Below, piece by piece: positions 52,872 to 60,415 of a stretch of 64,000 nt of DNA. The position numbers were made by a program, and so were the translations under genes. The stretch spans positions 1 to 64,000 of the forward strand of contig JAPLKL010000017.1 in the NCBI GenBank assembly GCA_026388095.1. Reading direction: 5' to 3'. How positions within the stretch are numbered: position 1 is the stretch's first letter; the number at the start of each line of letters is the position of its first letter. Under the pieces are notes generated by a model that was not told the DNA's origin, ran no database searches, and worked only from the letters and a program-made list of their open reading frames with translations. Source of the DNA: Elusimicrobiota bacterium (GTDB lineage: Bacteria > Elusimicrobiota > Elusimicrobia > UBA1565 > UBA9628).

Positions 52872-53882
52872 TCAGATTCCGCCGACGCTGACCTGGCGGA
52901 CCAGGGCCGGCCCGGCGGAGAGGAAATCCTCGGCCCGGCGGAGGGCGGAGGCCAGATCGGGCGCGGCATGGACCGCCTTGAAGAAGGTGTGCCCGAAGGA
53001 GAAATTGCGCGCGAAGTACGGCGCGATGACCTTGAGCCGGACCAGGGCCGGGGCCGGCGCGAAGTCCTCGGCGACATAGTCGCAGAGCCTGCGCCAGACT
53101 GCGGCGTGGTCCACGCGCAGCCCGGGATCGCGCCAGCGCGCGAAGACCCAGGGGCAGGCCGCCGCCATGCGCCCGATCATCACCCCGGAAACCGGCGCCA
53201 GCAGCCCGGCGTGCTCGCGGAGGTCTTCCGGGCCGCCGATGTCCCCGCTGGCGATGATGGGCAGGCGCGCCTGTCGGGCCAGCTCGCCGTAGAGGGCGTG
53301 GCGGGCGCTGCGCTTGAACTTCTCCTCGAAGAAGCGCGGATGGACCGTCAAGGCGTCGACCCCTTCGTCGGCCATCAGGCGCAGCCGGTCTTCCAGCCGG
53401 CCGCGCCAGCCTTCGCACTGCCGGCCCAGCCGGATCTTGGCGAAGAGCGGCCCCGAGAAGCATCGCCGCATCACCCGCAGGACTTCCCGCAAGCGGGGCG
53501 CGTCCTCGAAAAGATCCGAGCCGCATCTTTGGCGGACCGCGGCGTGGGCGGCGCAGGCCGCGTTGAGGTCGAGGCCGTCGGGCCGCAGGGCGGAGAGCCG
53601 GTCGATGATCTCCGGCAGTCGGACGGTGTCGGTCACCATCAACTGATAGACGACCTTCCCCTCCCGGGGGCGGCGCTTGAGGCAGGGGGAGAGCTCGCGG
53701 TCCTCGCGCAGGATCATCCGGGCCGAAAGCATCTCCGTGAACAGCGCTCCGTAGCCCCCGAAATCGGAGAGCAGGCGGCGGAACGCGCTGTGCGTGATCG
53801 CGGCCATCGGGGCGCAGAACAGCGGCGGGTCGAACACGACCCCGTGGAGGGTCAGCGGCGCAAGCCGTGGCGCTTCATCCAT
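52872..53882 (-). CDS. dus: Divergent tRNA-dihydrouridine synthase family protein
   Basis: A 336-residue flavoenzyme-like TIM barrel. The Dus N-terminal block appears as FCAPMAAITHSAFRRLL (usual APMAGVTDxPFR), and the catalytic-Cys block as LDLNAACAAHAAVRQRCGS (usual DxNxGCPxxKVxxxxxGS). The Cys is kept, but the neighbouring Gly, Pro and Lys are not. Later blocks (LTVHPRFFEEKF, IIASGDIGGPEDL, VMIGRMAAACPWVF) match FMN binding. It may reduce uridine in tRNA, or have a changed substrate. The ATG at 53882 lies opposite ssb, and the two share a palindromic -10. Confidence 0.78.
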   Translation of the reverse strand: MDEAPRLAPLTLHGVVFDPPLFCAPMAAITHSAFRRLLSDFGGYGALFTEMLSARMILREDRELSPCLKRRPREGKVVYQLMVTDTVRLPEIIDRLSALRPDGLDLNAACAAHAAVRQRCGSDLFEDAPRLREVLRVMRRCFSGPLFAKIRLGRQCEGWRGRLEDRLRLMADEGVDALTVHPRFFEEKFKRSARHALYGELARQARLPIIASGDIGGPEDLREHAGLLAPVSGVMIGRMAAACPWVFARWRDPGLRVDHAAVWRRLCDYVAEDFAPAPALVRLKVIAPYFARNFSFGHTFFKAVHAAPDLASALRRAEDFLSAGPALVRQVSVGGI

Positions 53883-53907
53883 ATGTGATCGCTTACGGCC
53901 TGATTGT

Positions 53908-53915
53908 AGTATACT
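53908..53915. promoter_or_regulatory. Shared palindromic -10 between dus and ssb
   Basis: The palindrome AGTATACT supplies a TATACT hexamer in both directions, for ssb (plus, 53910-53915) and dus (minus, 53908-53913). No clear -35 is seen on either side. RNA polymerase could bind only one way at a time, which would tie the two genes together. Confidence 0.45.
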
Positions 53916-53972
53916 GCACTGCATAGCCCAAGCACTTTCCAGCGGACGCTGCCGCAGGGCAACGGAGGCAAC

Positions 53973-54410
53973 ATGGGGAATCTGAATAAAGTCATGCTGA
54001 TCGGCCGGTTGACCAGAGAGCCGGAGATCAAGACGTTCAGCAACGGCGGCAAGGTGGCGAACATCGGCTTCGCCGTCAACAACCGCCGCAAGAACCAGCA
54101 GTCCGGCCAGTGGGAGGACGTCCCGGTCTGGGTGGACCTCAAGGCCTTCAACCGAGAGACCGGCAGGAAGCTCGCCGACCTTGTCGCGCAGCATCTCCAC
54201 AAGGGCCAGCAGGTCTACTTCGAGGGACACCTGGTCCTGGAGGAGTGGGAAGGCAAGACCGACGGCAAGAAGCAGTCGAAGATGGTCGTCTACGTCGACG
54301 ACTTCCAGTTCCTGGAGAAGCGGGAAGGGGATGGGAAGGGGCCGGCCGGCCAACGCGCCCCGGGCCAGGCCGCCGAGTCCGACCCTGCCATCGAAGAAGC
54401 CCCGTTCTGA
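53973..54410 (+). CDS. ssb: Single-stranded DNA-binding protein
   Basis: A 145-residue protein with one OB fold (about 1-112: MGNLNKVMLIGRLTREPEI, FAVNNRRKN, VDLKAFNRETGR, YFEGHLVLEEWE). It coats single-stranded DNA in replication and repair as a tetramer. The short disordered tail ends EEAPF, a variant of the usual DDDIPF tip that recruits partner proteins. GGAGG precedes the ATG. Confidence 0.95.
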   Translation: MGNLNKVMLIGRLTREPEIKTFSNGGKVANIGFAVNNRRKNQQSGQWEDVPVWVDLKAFNRETGRKLADLVAQHLHKGQQVYFEGHLVLEEWEGKTDGKKQSKMVVYVDDFQFLEKREGDGKGPAGQRAPGQAAESDPAIEEAPF

Positions 54411-54437
54411 TTTTTTCCACTATTATGAGCCGCCGCG

Positions 54438-54446
54438 TGCTATAAT
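54438..54446 (+). promoter_or_regulatory. Extended -10 promoter of the cold-shock gene
   Basis: TGCTATAAT is a perfect extended -10. The start near 54453 gives a leader of about 69 nt before the csp ATG, room for the structured leaders often found on cold-shock mRNAs. Confidence 0.65.
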
Positions 54447-54521
54447 AGAGGAAAGGAAGACGCATTCCTTAATCACAGACGCAGGTCTGCAGACGACGCA
54501 AAATAGAGGGATACAAACATA

Positions 54522-54725
54522 ATGGCTACAGGGAAAGTGAAGTGGTTCAATGATCAGAAGGGCTTCGGCTTCATCACGCCGGATGACGGCGCCAAGGACC
54601 TTTTCGTCCATCACTCGTCCATCACCGGTGACGGATTCAAGACTTTGGCTGAGAATCAGGCCGTTGAGTTCGAGACCGAGCAATCCGATAAGGGGCCTCG
54701 CGCCAGCAACGTCAAGAAGCTTTAA
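54522..54725 (+). CDS. csp: Cold-shock domain protein
   Basis: A 67-residue OB-fold RNA/DNA chaperone. RNP1 (KGFGFITP) and RNP2 (LFVHHSSI) motifs are both complete, and the start [18 protein letters not shown] is textbook. It keeps mRNA single-stranded during growth or cold. It is monocistronic, with its own promoter and terminator. Confidence 0.97.
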   Translation: MATGKVKWFNDQKGFGFITPDDGAKDLFVHHSSITGDGFKTLAENQAVEFETEQSDKGPRASNVKKL

Positions 54726-54744
54726 GCTTCCGACGGCCTAACAG

Positions 54745-54780
54745 ACCGCCCGCACCAGGAAGGTGCGGGCGGTTCTATTT
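54745..54780 (+). terminator. Intrinsic terminator of csp
   Basis: A perfect 12-bp GC-rich stem (54745-54756 with 54762-54773), 5-nt loop and a TCTATTTAT tail. It lies 20 nt past the csp stop and 17 nt before the convergent mreB stop, so it may serve both. Confidence 0.85.
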
Positions 54781-54796
54781 ATGCGCTACGGACGGC

Positions 54797-55852
54797 TTAT
54801 GACCCGCGGTAGCGGTACGAGGAGGCGACGAAGTCCGAGCGCCGATCCGCGATGCTGTCGAGTTCTTCCAGGAACTTCCCCGCTCCCATGACCACGCAGC
54901 TCAAGGGGTCGGCGGCGCGATGCACCGGCAACTCGGTCTCCTGCCGGACGAGGTCGGGCAGCCCCCGCAGGAGCGACCCGCCGCCCGCCAGCATGATGCC
55001 TCGGTCCACCAGATCCGCGGACAATTCCGCCGGAGTCTCCTCCAATGTGTTCTTGAGCACGTCGAGGATGAGCTGCACCGGCTCCATCAGGGCCTGGCGC
55101 ACCTCTTCCGACGTGATCAGCACCGTCTTGGGCAGGCCGGTGGCTTGGTCCCGGCCCTTGACCTCCATGGTCTTCTCCTCCTTGAGCGGGAAGACCGAGC
55201 CGATCTGAATCTTGACGTCCTCGGCGGTCGTTTCCCCGATCAGGAGGCTGTACTTCCTGCGCAGATGCATCATCACGGCCTCGTCCATCTCATCGCCCGC
55301 GATGTCGATGGATTTCGAGACGACCATGCCGCCCAGCGAGATCACCGCCGCCTCGGTGGTGCCCCCGCCGATGTCCACGATGAAGTTGCCGTGCGGCTCG
55401 GAGATCGGCAGGTCCGCCCCGATGGCCGCGGCCATCGGCTCCTCGATGAGATAGACCTCCCGGGCCCCGGCCTGCTCCGCCGACTCCTGAACCGCGCGAC
55501 GCTCGACCTCGGTGATGCCCGAGGGGATGCCTATGACGATGCGCGGATGCAGCAGGGAGCGCCGGTTGTGGACCTTGCGGATGAAGTACTTGATCATCTC
55601 CTGCGTCACCTCGAAGTCGGCGATGACGCCGTTCTTCAGCGGCCGCACCGCGGAGATCCATGATGGGGTGCGCCCCAACATGCGCTTGGCCTCCGCTCCC
55701 ACGGCCAGCACGCGCCGGGTCTCCCGGTCGATGGCCACCACCGACGGCTCCCGGAGCACGATGCCCTGGTTCTTCACGTACACCAAAGTGTTGGACGTGC
55801 CCAGGTCGATGCCCATATCGTTGGAGAAGAGGCTGAAGAGGAAATTGAACAT
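54797..55852 (-). CDS. mreB: Rod shape-determining actin homologue MreB
   Basis: A 351-residue bacterial actin that forms membrane filaments guiding cell-wall synthesis in rods. Phosphate loops are clear: [15 protein letters not shown] (phosphate 1), [18 protein letters not shown] (phosphate 2), adenosine motif [16 protein letters not shown]. The hydrophobic start [12 protein letters not shown] fits an N-terminal membrane-binding helix. The stop is followed by no mreC within the window, so mreB stands alone. The promoter lies so close that the mRNA is probably leaderless. Confidence 0.96.
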   Translation of the reverse strand: MFNFLFSLFSNDMGIDLGTSNTLVYVKNQGIVLREPSVVAIDRETRRVLAVGAEAKRMLGRTPSWISAVRPLKNGVIADFEVTQEMIKYFIRKVHNRRSLLHPRIVIGIPSGITEVERRAVQESAEQAGAREVYLIEEPMAAAIGADLPISEPHGNFIVDIGGGTTEAAVISLGGMVVSKSIDIAGDEMDEAVMMHLRRKYSLLIGETTAEDVKIQIGSVFPLKEEKTMEVKGRDQATGLPKTVLITSEEVRQALMEPVQLILDVLKNTLEETPAELSADLVDRGIMLAGGGSLLRGLPDLVRQETELPVHRAADPLSCVVMGAGKFLEELDSIADRRSDFVASSYRYRGS

Positions 55853-55859
55853 TTCGCCA

Positions 55860-55888
55860 AGTATGACATGTGCTCTTCCGGATGTCAA
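55860..55888 (-). promoter_or_regulatory. mreB promoter giving a near-leaderless mRNA
   Basis: On the minus strand a perfect TTGACA (55883-55888), a 17-nt spacer and CATACT (55860-55865). The -10 ends 7 nt before the mreB ATG, so transcription should begin at or next to the start codon. No ribosome site is present. Confidence 0.7.
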
Positions 55889-55921
55889 TTGATGTATTAT
55901 GTCTAAGGCACGAGAGCGCCC

Positions 55922-56392
55922 ATGGAACCGCTGGAATACACGATCGCCCGGCACGAGTTCTTCCGGGATTTCAAGCCGCACCATCTGAAGATTTTCCAGG
56001 ATTGCGTCAGCGATGCCCACTACGGCCGCGACCAGCTGATCCTGCGCCAGGGGCAGGGCGCGGAGCGCTTCTTCATCATCCGCAAAGGCGAGGTCCGACT
56101 GGAGATGACCATCCCGGAGGGCGGCTGCCTGCCTATCCAGACCGTGGGGCCGGGCGAGATCGTGGGCTGGTCGTGGATCGTCCCGCCCTATAAGTCGACG
56201 TTCGATGCCCGGGCCGTGGAGCACCTCCATGTCATCGTCTTCGACGCGGGCGAACTGCGCCGCAAGTGCGAGCAGGACTTCGAGCTTGGCTACCGGGTTC
56301 TGCAGAAGTTCACGTTGGCCCTTTCCACCCGGCTTGACGCGGTCCGGGCCAAGCTCCTGGAGTATCACGTCCGCGTGGAGCGCGGCTACTAA
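55922..56392 (+). CDS. Cyclic nucleotide-binding domain protein
   Basis: A 156-residue protein with one cNMP-binding beta roll (about 12-120): [20 protein letters not shown] and [20 protein letters not shown]. The usual FGE phosphate-binding stretch reads VGWSW, so nucleotide binding is uncertain. A C-terminal helix follows, but no helix-turn-helix or enzyme domain, so it is not a CRP-type regulator. It is divergent from mreB; TATTAT at 55895-55900 may be its -10. Role unknown. Confidence 0.8.
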   Translation: MEPLEYTIARHEFFRDFKPHHLKIFQDCVSDAHYGRDQLILRQGQGAERFFIIRKGEVRLEMTIPEGGCLPIQTVGPGEIVGWSWIVPPYKSTFDARAVEHLHVIVFDAGELRRKCEQDFELGYRVLQKFTLALSTRLDAVRAKLLEYHVRVERGY

Positions 56393-56484
56393 ATCGTCGC
56401 CGGAAAGCAAAGGCCGACCCGGTTCCTGGAATTCGAGAAGTTATTCTAAGCTGTCGCCTTCCTGCCCCCGGCGTTATCTTTCGC

Positions 56485-56513
56485 TTGACGCCTCAGCGCG
56501 CATCGGGTATAAC
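56485..56513 (+). promoter_or_regulatory. RRM gene promoter giving a leaderless mRNA
   Basis: TTGACG (56485-56490), a 17-nt spacer and TATAAC (56508-56513). The -10 ends 5 nt before the ATG at 56519, so the first transcribed base should be at or near the A of ATG. Confidence 0.75.
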
Positions 56514-56518
56514 AAATC

Positions 56519-57025
56519 ATGAGCGCTAATCTGTTTGTCGGCGGCCTCCCTTATGAGACCACGCAGGAAGAGCTGATGCAATTGTTCGCCGCCTGCGGCA
56601 AGGTCAGCACGGTCAAGCTCATCATGGACGGGCTCACCGGCCGTTCCAAAGGCTTCGCCTTCGTCGAGATGTCCACTGAGGCCGAGGCTCAAGCCGCGGT
56701 CGCCAAGCTCAACGGCACGGCCATGGGCGAACGTCAACTGTCCGTCAGCGAGGCCCGAGCGCAGGAGCGGCGCCCTGAGGTCGCGCGCGGGGCGAGACCC
56801 GGCGGCGAGCTCATAAGGCCTGATTCCGTCGAGAGGCGTTCCGGCCCCAAAGACCGTCGGCGCCAGCAGCCCGCCGTCGCGGACGCGCCTGGACCGGCAG
56901 ACAAACCAAGGCCCACGCATAAACAGGCGAGACCCGTTCGCAAGCCCAAGGATTTCGGCGGCCGGAAAAAGCGGGACGGCAAACGCGCGCGCCCTGGCCG
57001 GCGAGATGTCCGGCGGCGCTTTTAA
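56519..57025 (+). CDS. RNA-recognition-motif protein with long basic tail
   Basis: A 168-residue RNA-binding protein. One RRM (about 3-80) shows RNP2 LFVGGLPY and RNP1 SKGFAFVEM with the aromatic residues that stack on bases. Bacterial RRM proteins of this short kind are known in cyanobacteria and some other phyla. The remaining 85 residues are rich in Arg, Lys and Pro, likely disordered, and would strengthen RNA binding. The gene has a strong promoter and no ribosome site. Confidence 0.9.
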   Translation: MSANLFVGGLPYETTQEELMQLFAACGKVSTVKLIMDGLTGRSKGFAFVEMSTEAEAQAAVAKLNGTAMGERQLSVSEARAQERRPEVARGARPGGELIRPDSVERRSGPKDRRRQQPAVADAPGPADKPRPTHKQARPVRKPKDFGGRKKRDGKRARPGRRDVRRRF

Positions 57026-57116
57026 AAACCTCCGTCGTGGATCGCCTGATGCCGTGCGGTGTCCAATGAGTTGAGACGGACATAGGTATTTCCCCCTCAT
57101 GCCGGGCCTCAAGTTG

Positions 57117-57125
57117 TGATATCAT
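57117..57125 (+). promoter_or_regulatory. Extended -10 promoter of the 57185 gene
   Basis: TGATATCAT, identical to the extended -10 of the response-regulator gene. The start near 57132 gives a leader of about 53 nt. The 160-bp gap 57026-57184 is AT-richer than its surroundings. Confidence 0.5.
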
Positions 57126-57184
57126 TAGCAGGCGATTATTCATCTTGAGCACCAGGACTGAAACAAAAGCGGACCTTCTAGCCC

Positions 57185-57703
57185 ATGAACGAATGGACAC
57201 CAGCAAGAGTTCTTGAGCGCGCGGCCGATGGGCCGATGCGTGCCGCCATTTTTAGCAGCGTCCTTGACCGGGCTGATAAGGATACCCGAGATCAGGTGCG
57301 CAAGCGCATAGCGGCGGCTCGAGGATTCCGCAGGATATTTGTAGACCGACTCCCGAACGCTGAACTTGCCGCTCATTTGGCCGGCCTCTCACATCTAGAG
57401 AGCCTATCCGACATTCTGAAAGATGGTTTGAGAGCGTTTCATATACATGAGCGGGCGAAGTTGATGCGCGAATTCCTTGACCTCTGCGGCATCCCCAACA
57501 AGGATGGACTCGCGGAGAAACCTGACATCTCCTCCCTCACGGTTGAAAAGATCGTCGCGGCCGCACAAAAACTTATTGGCCCTTTCCAAGAGCAGGATAT
57601 CATCCTTTACGTTGCCTCTGCGGCTGTCTGCGTTGAAGGCTGGGGAGAGCTTTTTGGAGCAGCCGCAGATCAGCTGTTAGTCGAGCGCGCTGCGCGCAAG
57701 TAG
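57185..57703 (+). CDS. Unknown protein, lower GC than neighbours
   Basis: A 172-residue helical protein with no signal peptide, membrane segment or known motif. It starts MNEWTPARVLERAADGPMRA. Codon use differs from the rest of the window (many codons ending in A or T, such as GTT, ATT and AGA), and the GC content is clearly lower by eye. It lies between an AT-rich gap and a bidirectional terminator next to tRNA-Asn. This suggests recent transfer. Function unknown. Confidence 0.65.
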   Translation: MNEWTPARVLERAADGPMRAAIFSSVLDRADKDTRDQVRKRIAAARGFRRIFVDRLPNAELAAHLAGLSHLESLSDILKDGLRAFHIHERAKLMREFLDLCGIPNKDGLAEKPDISSLTVEKIVAAAQKLIGPFQEQDIILYVASAAVCVEGWGELFGAAADQLLVERAARK

Positions 57704-57761
57704 GGGCTCAGTGGCGCCCCCCCCTAAACTCTGTGCGGAAACCCCGACGGAGAAAAAAAGG

Positions 57762-57791
57762 AGCGGCGGCTGACTTCAGCCGCCGCTTTTT
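57762..57791. terminator. Bidirectional intrinsic terminator
   Basis: An 11-bp perfect stem (57762-57772 with 57777-57787), 4-nt loop, five T on the plus side (57787-57791) and a run of seven A just before (57753-57759). It ends the 57185 gene on the plus strand and the tRNA-Asn transcript on the minus strand. Confidence 0.88.
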
Positions 57792-57808
57792 GCAGCACCG
57801 ACAAAATG

Positions 57809-57880
57809 CTCCGGGCGTAGGACTCGAACCTACAACCTTGCCGTTAACAGCGGCCTGCTCCACCATTGAGCTAGCCCGGA
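57809..57880 (-). tRNA. tRNA-Asn (GTT)
   Basis: A 72-nt cloverleaf on the minus strand: acceptor TCCGGGC/GCCCGGA, D arm GCTC/GAGC, anticodon loop CTGTTAA, T arm GTAGG/CCTAC, discriminator G. CCA is not encoded. Confidence 0.95.
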
Positions 57881-57891
57881 ATGATGCGTTA

Positions 57892-57900
57892 ATTCTAGCA
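57892..57900 (-). promoter_or_regulatory. Extended -10 promoter of tRNA-Asn
   Basis: On the minus strand TGCTAGAAT ends 11 nt before the tRNA 5' end. It overlaps the region just after the epimerase gene stop. Confidence 0.6.
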
Positions 57901-57926
57901 GAAATCCGCACCGGCGTCCAAGGCCG

Positions 57927-58820
57927 TCAGCTCAACTCGGCGCGCAGGACCGCCTCCAGGTCCGGCTGCCTGAAGGCGTAGCCCGAGTCCAGGGCCTTGC
58001 GGGGAGAGGCCCTCTGCCCCAGCAGGAGGGCGTCGGCCATCTGGCCGAAGGCCAGGCGCAAGGCGAAGCTCGGGACCCTCAGCGCCGCCGGCCGGCCCAA
58101 GACCCGGCCCAGGGTCCGGCAGAATTCCTCGTTGGTCACCGGCTTGGGCGAGACGGCGTTGACCGCGCCCGAGACATCCGCAGCCAGCAGATGCGCGACG
58201 AGCCCGGCGAAGTCCTCGCGCGAGATCCAGGACAGCCATTGGCGGCCGTCGCCCAGAGGCCCCCCCAGCCCCAGCCGGAACAGCGGGACCAGGCGCGAGA
58301 GCATCCCACCGCCTGCGCCGAGCACCACGCCCAGGCGCAGGCAGACCGTGCGCACGCCCAGCGCCGCGGCTTTGAGGGCCTCGAGCTCCCAGTCGCGGCA
58401 CAACTCCGCCAGGAAGCCCTCGCCGTATGGGGCCGACTCGTCTACGGCCTGGTCTCCGGTCTCGCCGTAGCAGCCCACGGCAGAGGCGTTGATGAGGACC
58501 GCGGGTTTCGCCCCGACTTTCTCCAGGCCGGCCACCAAGGCTCGGGTCGGCGCCAGCCGGCTCTCCCTCAGCACGGTCCGGCGCGCTCGGCTCCAGCGCG
58601 AGTCCGCGATGCCTTCGCCGCAGAGGTTGATCCAGGCGGAGCAGTCCCCCGCGGCCCGCAGCCATTCAGGCGCCATGCCGGCTCCGTCCCAGCGCACCTG
58701 ACCCGGGGCGGCCGCCGCTGGCCGCCGGGTGAGGATGACCGCCTCGTGCCCGAGCGCGCCCAGCCGAGCGCAGAGAGCGCGGCCGATGAAGCCGCTGCCT
58801 CCCGCCACCAGGACCTTCAT
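57927..58820 (-). CDS. TIGR01777-family NAD(P)-dependent epimerase/reductase (YfcH-like)
   Basis: A 297-residue extended short-chain dehydrogenase. The nucleotide motif VLVAGGSGFIGRAL opens the protein; the family's WINLCGEGIADSRWS is near residue 64, and NASAVGCYGETGD carries the Tyr-containing catalytic region. The C-terminal DUF1731-like part (VPSFALRLAFGQMADALLLG) is typical of YfcH/SDR39U1. Substrate is not known for the family. TATAAT (minus, 58829-58834) lies 8 nt before the ATG, leaving almost no leader. Confidence 0.9.
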   Translation of the reverse strand: MKVLVAGGSGFIGRALCARLGALGHEAVILTRRPAAAAPGQVRWDGAGMAPEWLRAAGDCSAWINLCGEGIADSRWSRARRTVLRESRLAPTRALVAGLEKVGAKPAVLINASAVGCYGETGDQAVDESAPYGEGFLAELCRDWELEALKAAALGVRTVCLRLGVVLGAGGGMLSRLVPLFRLGLGGPLGDGRQWLSWISREDFAGLVAHLLAADVSGAVNAVSPKPVTNEEFCRTLGRVLGRPAALRVPSFALRLAFGQMADALLLGQRASPRKALDSGYAFRQPDLEAVLRAELS

Positions 58821-58828
58821 GCGAGTCT

Positions 58829-58834
58829 ATTATA
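58829..58834 (-). promoter_or_regulatory. -10 element of the epimerase gene
   Basis: A perfect TATAAT on the minus strand, 8 nt before the ATG, so the leader would be about 2 nt. No -35 is evident. Confidence 0.45.
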
Positions 58835-58856
58835 CACCGGCGGCGCGGAAATTCCC

Positions 58857-58885
58857 TTGATTTTTCACGCACTAAGGGCTATCCT
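58857..58885 (+). promoter_or_regulatory. pilT-like gene promoter giving a leaderless mRNA
   Basis: TTGATT (58857-58862), a 17-nt spacer and TATCCT (58880-58885). The -10 ends 6 nt before the ATG at 58892, so transcription should begin on the start codon. Confidence 0.65.
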
Positions 58886-58891
58886 TTCGTC

Positions 58892-59950
58892 ATGCCAAAA
58901 TTAGAATTCGACCTGGCCACTTTGTTGGGGGACGTGTCCGCCCGGGGCGGCTCGGACCTCCACCTCATCCACGGCGTCCCTCCCATCGCGCGCATCTCCG
59001 GCGACATCGGGGCCCTGCCTTACACGGTCATGACTTCCGAGGGAATCCAGGAGATCCTGCAGCCCTACCTTGACGACTATCAGCGCGACCTGCTCAAGAA
59101 GGAGTTCCGGGTCAACTGCGCGCATACCATCAACGACGGCCGCTTCCGTTTCAGCGTCTACATGGCCCTGGGCACTTGGGGAGCGTCGATCCGGGTCCTG
59201 CCCACCAAGAACTATCCCCTCTCCGCGCTGGGCCTGCCTCCCGTGGTGGGCACCTTCGTGCATAAGAAGTCGGGCATCATCTTCACCACCGGCGCCACGG
59301 GCAGCGGCAAGAGCACGACCATGGCCGCCATGCTGGAGTGGTTCAACCAGACCGGCCGCCCCGGCAAGATCATCACCATCGAGGACCCCATCGAGACTAT
59401 CTTCAAGCCCTGCCGCTCCGTCTTCGTCCAGCGCGAGGTGGGGGTGGACACCCCCTCCTTCGACGCCGGCATCATCGACTCCCTGCGGCAGGACCCGGAC
59501 GTGATCTGCATCGGCGAGATGCGCGACCAGAAGTCCATCTACGCGGCCATGCTCGCCGCCGAGACCGGGCACCTGGTCCTGACCACGCTGCACACCCGCG
59601 ACGCCTCCAAGACGGCCCAGCGCATCGTCACCGGCGTCTCCGCCGCCGATCAGGACATCGTCCGGGAGCAGCTGGCCATGACGCTCGAGGCCGTCATCTC
59701 CCAGGAACTCCTGCCCCGGGCCGACGGCAAGGGGCTGGTCGTCTCCTGCGAGATCCTCGTCACCACGAACGCCGTGCGCTCGATGATCCGCGAGAACAAG
59801 CTGGACATGATCAACGACGCGATCCAATCCGGAAGCCAGCTCGGGATGATGTCAAAGGATGCCTCCATCAAGAACCTTTTCGCCAAGAAGATCATCACAC
59901 GCGAGGTGGCCATGGAGCACATGCGCAATCCCGAGACCCTCGGGCACTGA
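58892..59950 (+). CDS. pilT: PilT-like type IV pilus retraction ATPase
   Basis: A 352-residue hexameric secretion ATPase. Walker A GATGSGKSTT is near residue 133; the Asp box IEDPIE, Walker B DPDVICIGEMRD and the His box TGHLVLTTLHT follow. The C-terminal AVRSMIRENK corresponds to the AIRNLIRE motif needed for PilT retraction. It should depolymerise a type IV pilus for twitching or uptake. No pilin or pilB lies in the window. It is followed 15 nt later by a cNMP-binding protein gene. Confidence 0.92.
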   Translation: MPKLEFDLATLLGDVSARGGSDLHLIHGVPPIARISGDIGALPYTVMTSEGIQEILQPYLDDYQRDLLKKEFRVNCAHTINDGRFRFSVYMALGTWGASIRVLPTKNYPLSALGLPPVVGTFVHKKSGIIFTTGATGSGKSTTMAAMLEWFNQTGRPGKIITIEDPIETIFKPCRSVFVQREVGVDTPSFDAGIIDSLRQDPDVICIGEMRDQKSIYAAMLAAETGHLVLTTLHTRDASKTAQRIVTGVSAADQDIVREQLAMTLEAVISQELLPRADGKGLVVSCEILVTTNAVRSMIRENKLDMINDAIQSGSQLGMMSKDASIKNLFAKKIITREVAMEHMRNPETLGH

Positions 59951-59965
59951 GCGCCCGCGCTGGTT

Positions 59966-60415
59966 ATGGCCGACGCGCCGGTGCGCATCGTCTGCGACGA
60001 CAACTTCGCCAAGTTCCTGGCCGGAGCGCTGCGCTTGGAGAGCTTCTTCCCCGAGTTCCTGGCCAGCCACGTCGAGAAGTGCTTCCCGCGTAGCGGCCTC
60101 TACGCCTACCCCGACGGCTACCATGTCGTCGAGCAGGGCGACCGGGGCCGCGACATCTACGTCATCTACAACGGCTGGGTCGAAATCATCCAGAGCCTGG
60201 GCTGCGCCGCTGCGGACTTGGCGCGCCTGGGGCCGGGCGACATCCTGGGCGAGATCGCGCTGTTGCGCGACGGGGTGCGCGTGGCCACGGCCGTGGCCGG
60301 CGACGAGGCGCAGATCTTCCGGCTGGCCTTCGAGGACATGCAGTACCTGCTCCAGAACAACCCGCCGCTGTGCGAGCACCTCAACGCGCTGGCGGCCAAG
60401 CGCCTGGGCGGCTAG
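59966..60415 (+). CDS. Cyclic nucleotide-binding domain protein beside pilT
   Basis: A 149-residue protein with one cNMP-binding domain (about 35-140). The phosphate-binding cassette is well kept: LGPGDILGEIALLRDGVRVATAVAG has the Gly-Glu and the Arg that hold the cyclic phosphate. No output domain is attached, so it probably acts by binding a partner. Its place right after pilT suggests control of pilus retraction by cAMP or cGMP; that is inference. Confidence 0.85.
   Translation: MADAPVRIVCDDNFAKFLAGALRLESFFPEFLASHVEKCFPRSGLYAYPDGYHVVEQGDRGRDIYVIYNGWVEIIQSLGCAAADLARLGPGDILGEIALLRDGVRVATAVAGDEAQIFRLAFEDMQYLLQNNPPLCEHLNALAAKRLGG

Noticed and set aside
53883-53972. A LexA/SOS operator in the ssb promoter
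   Set aside because: Neither CTGT-N8-ACAG nor GAAC-N4-GTTC is present; the only palindrome is the short AGTATACT.
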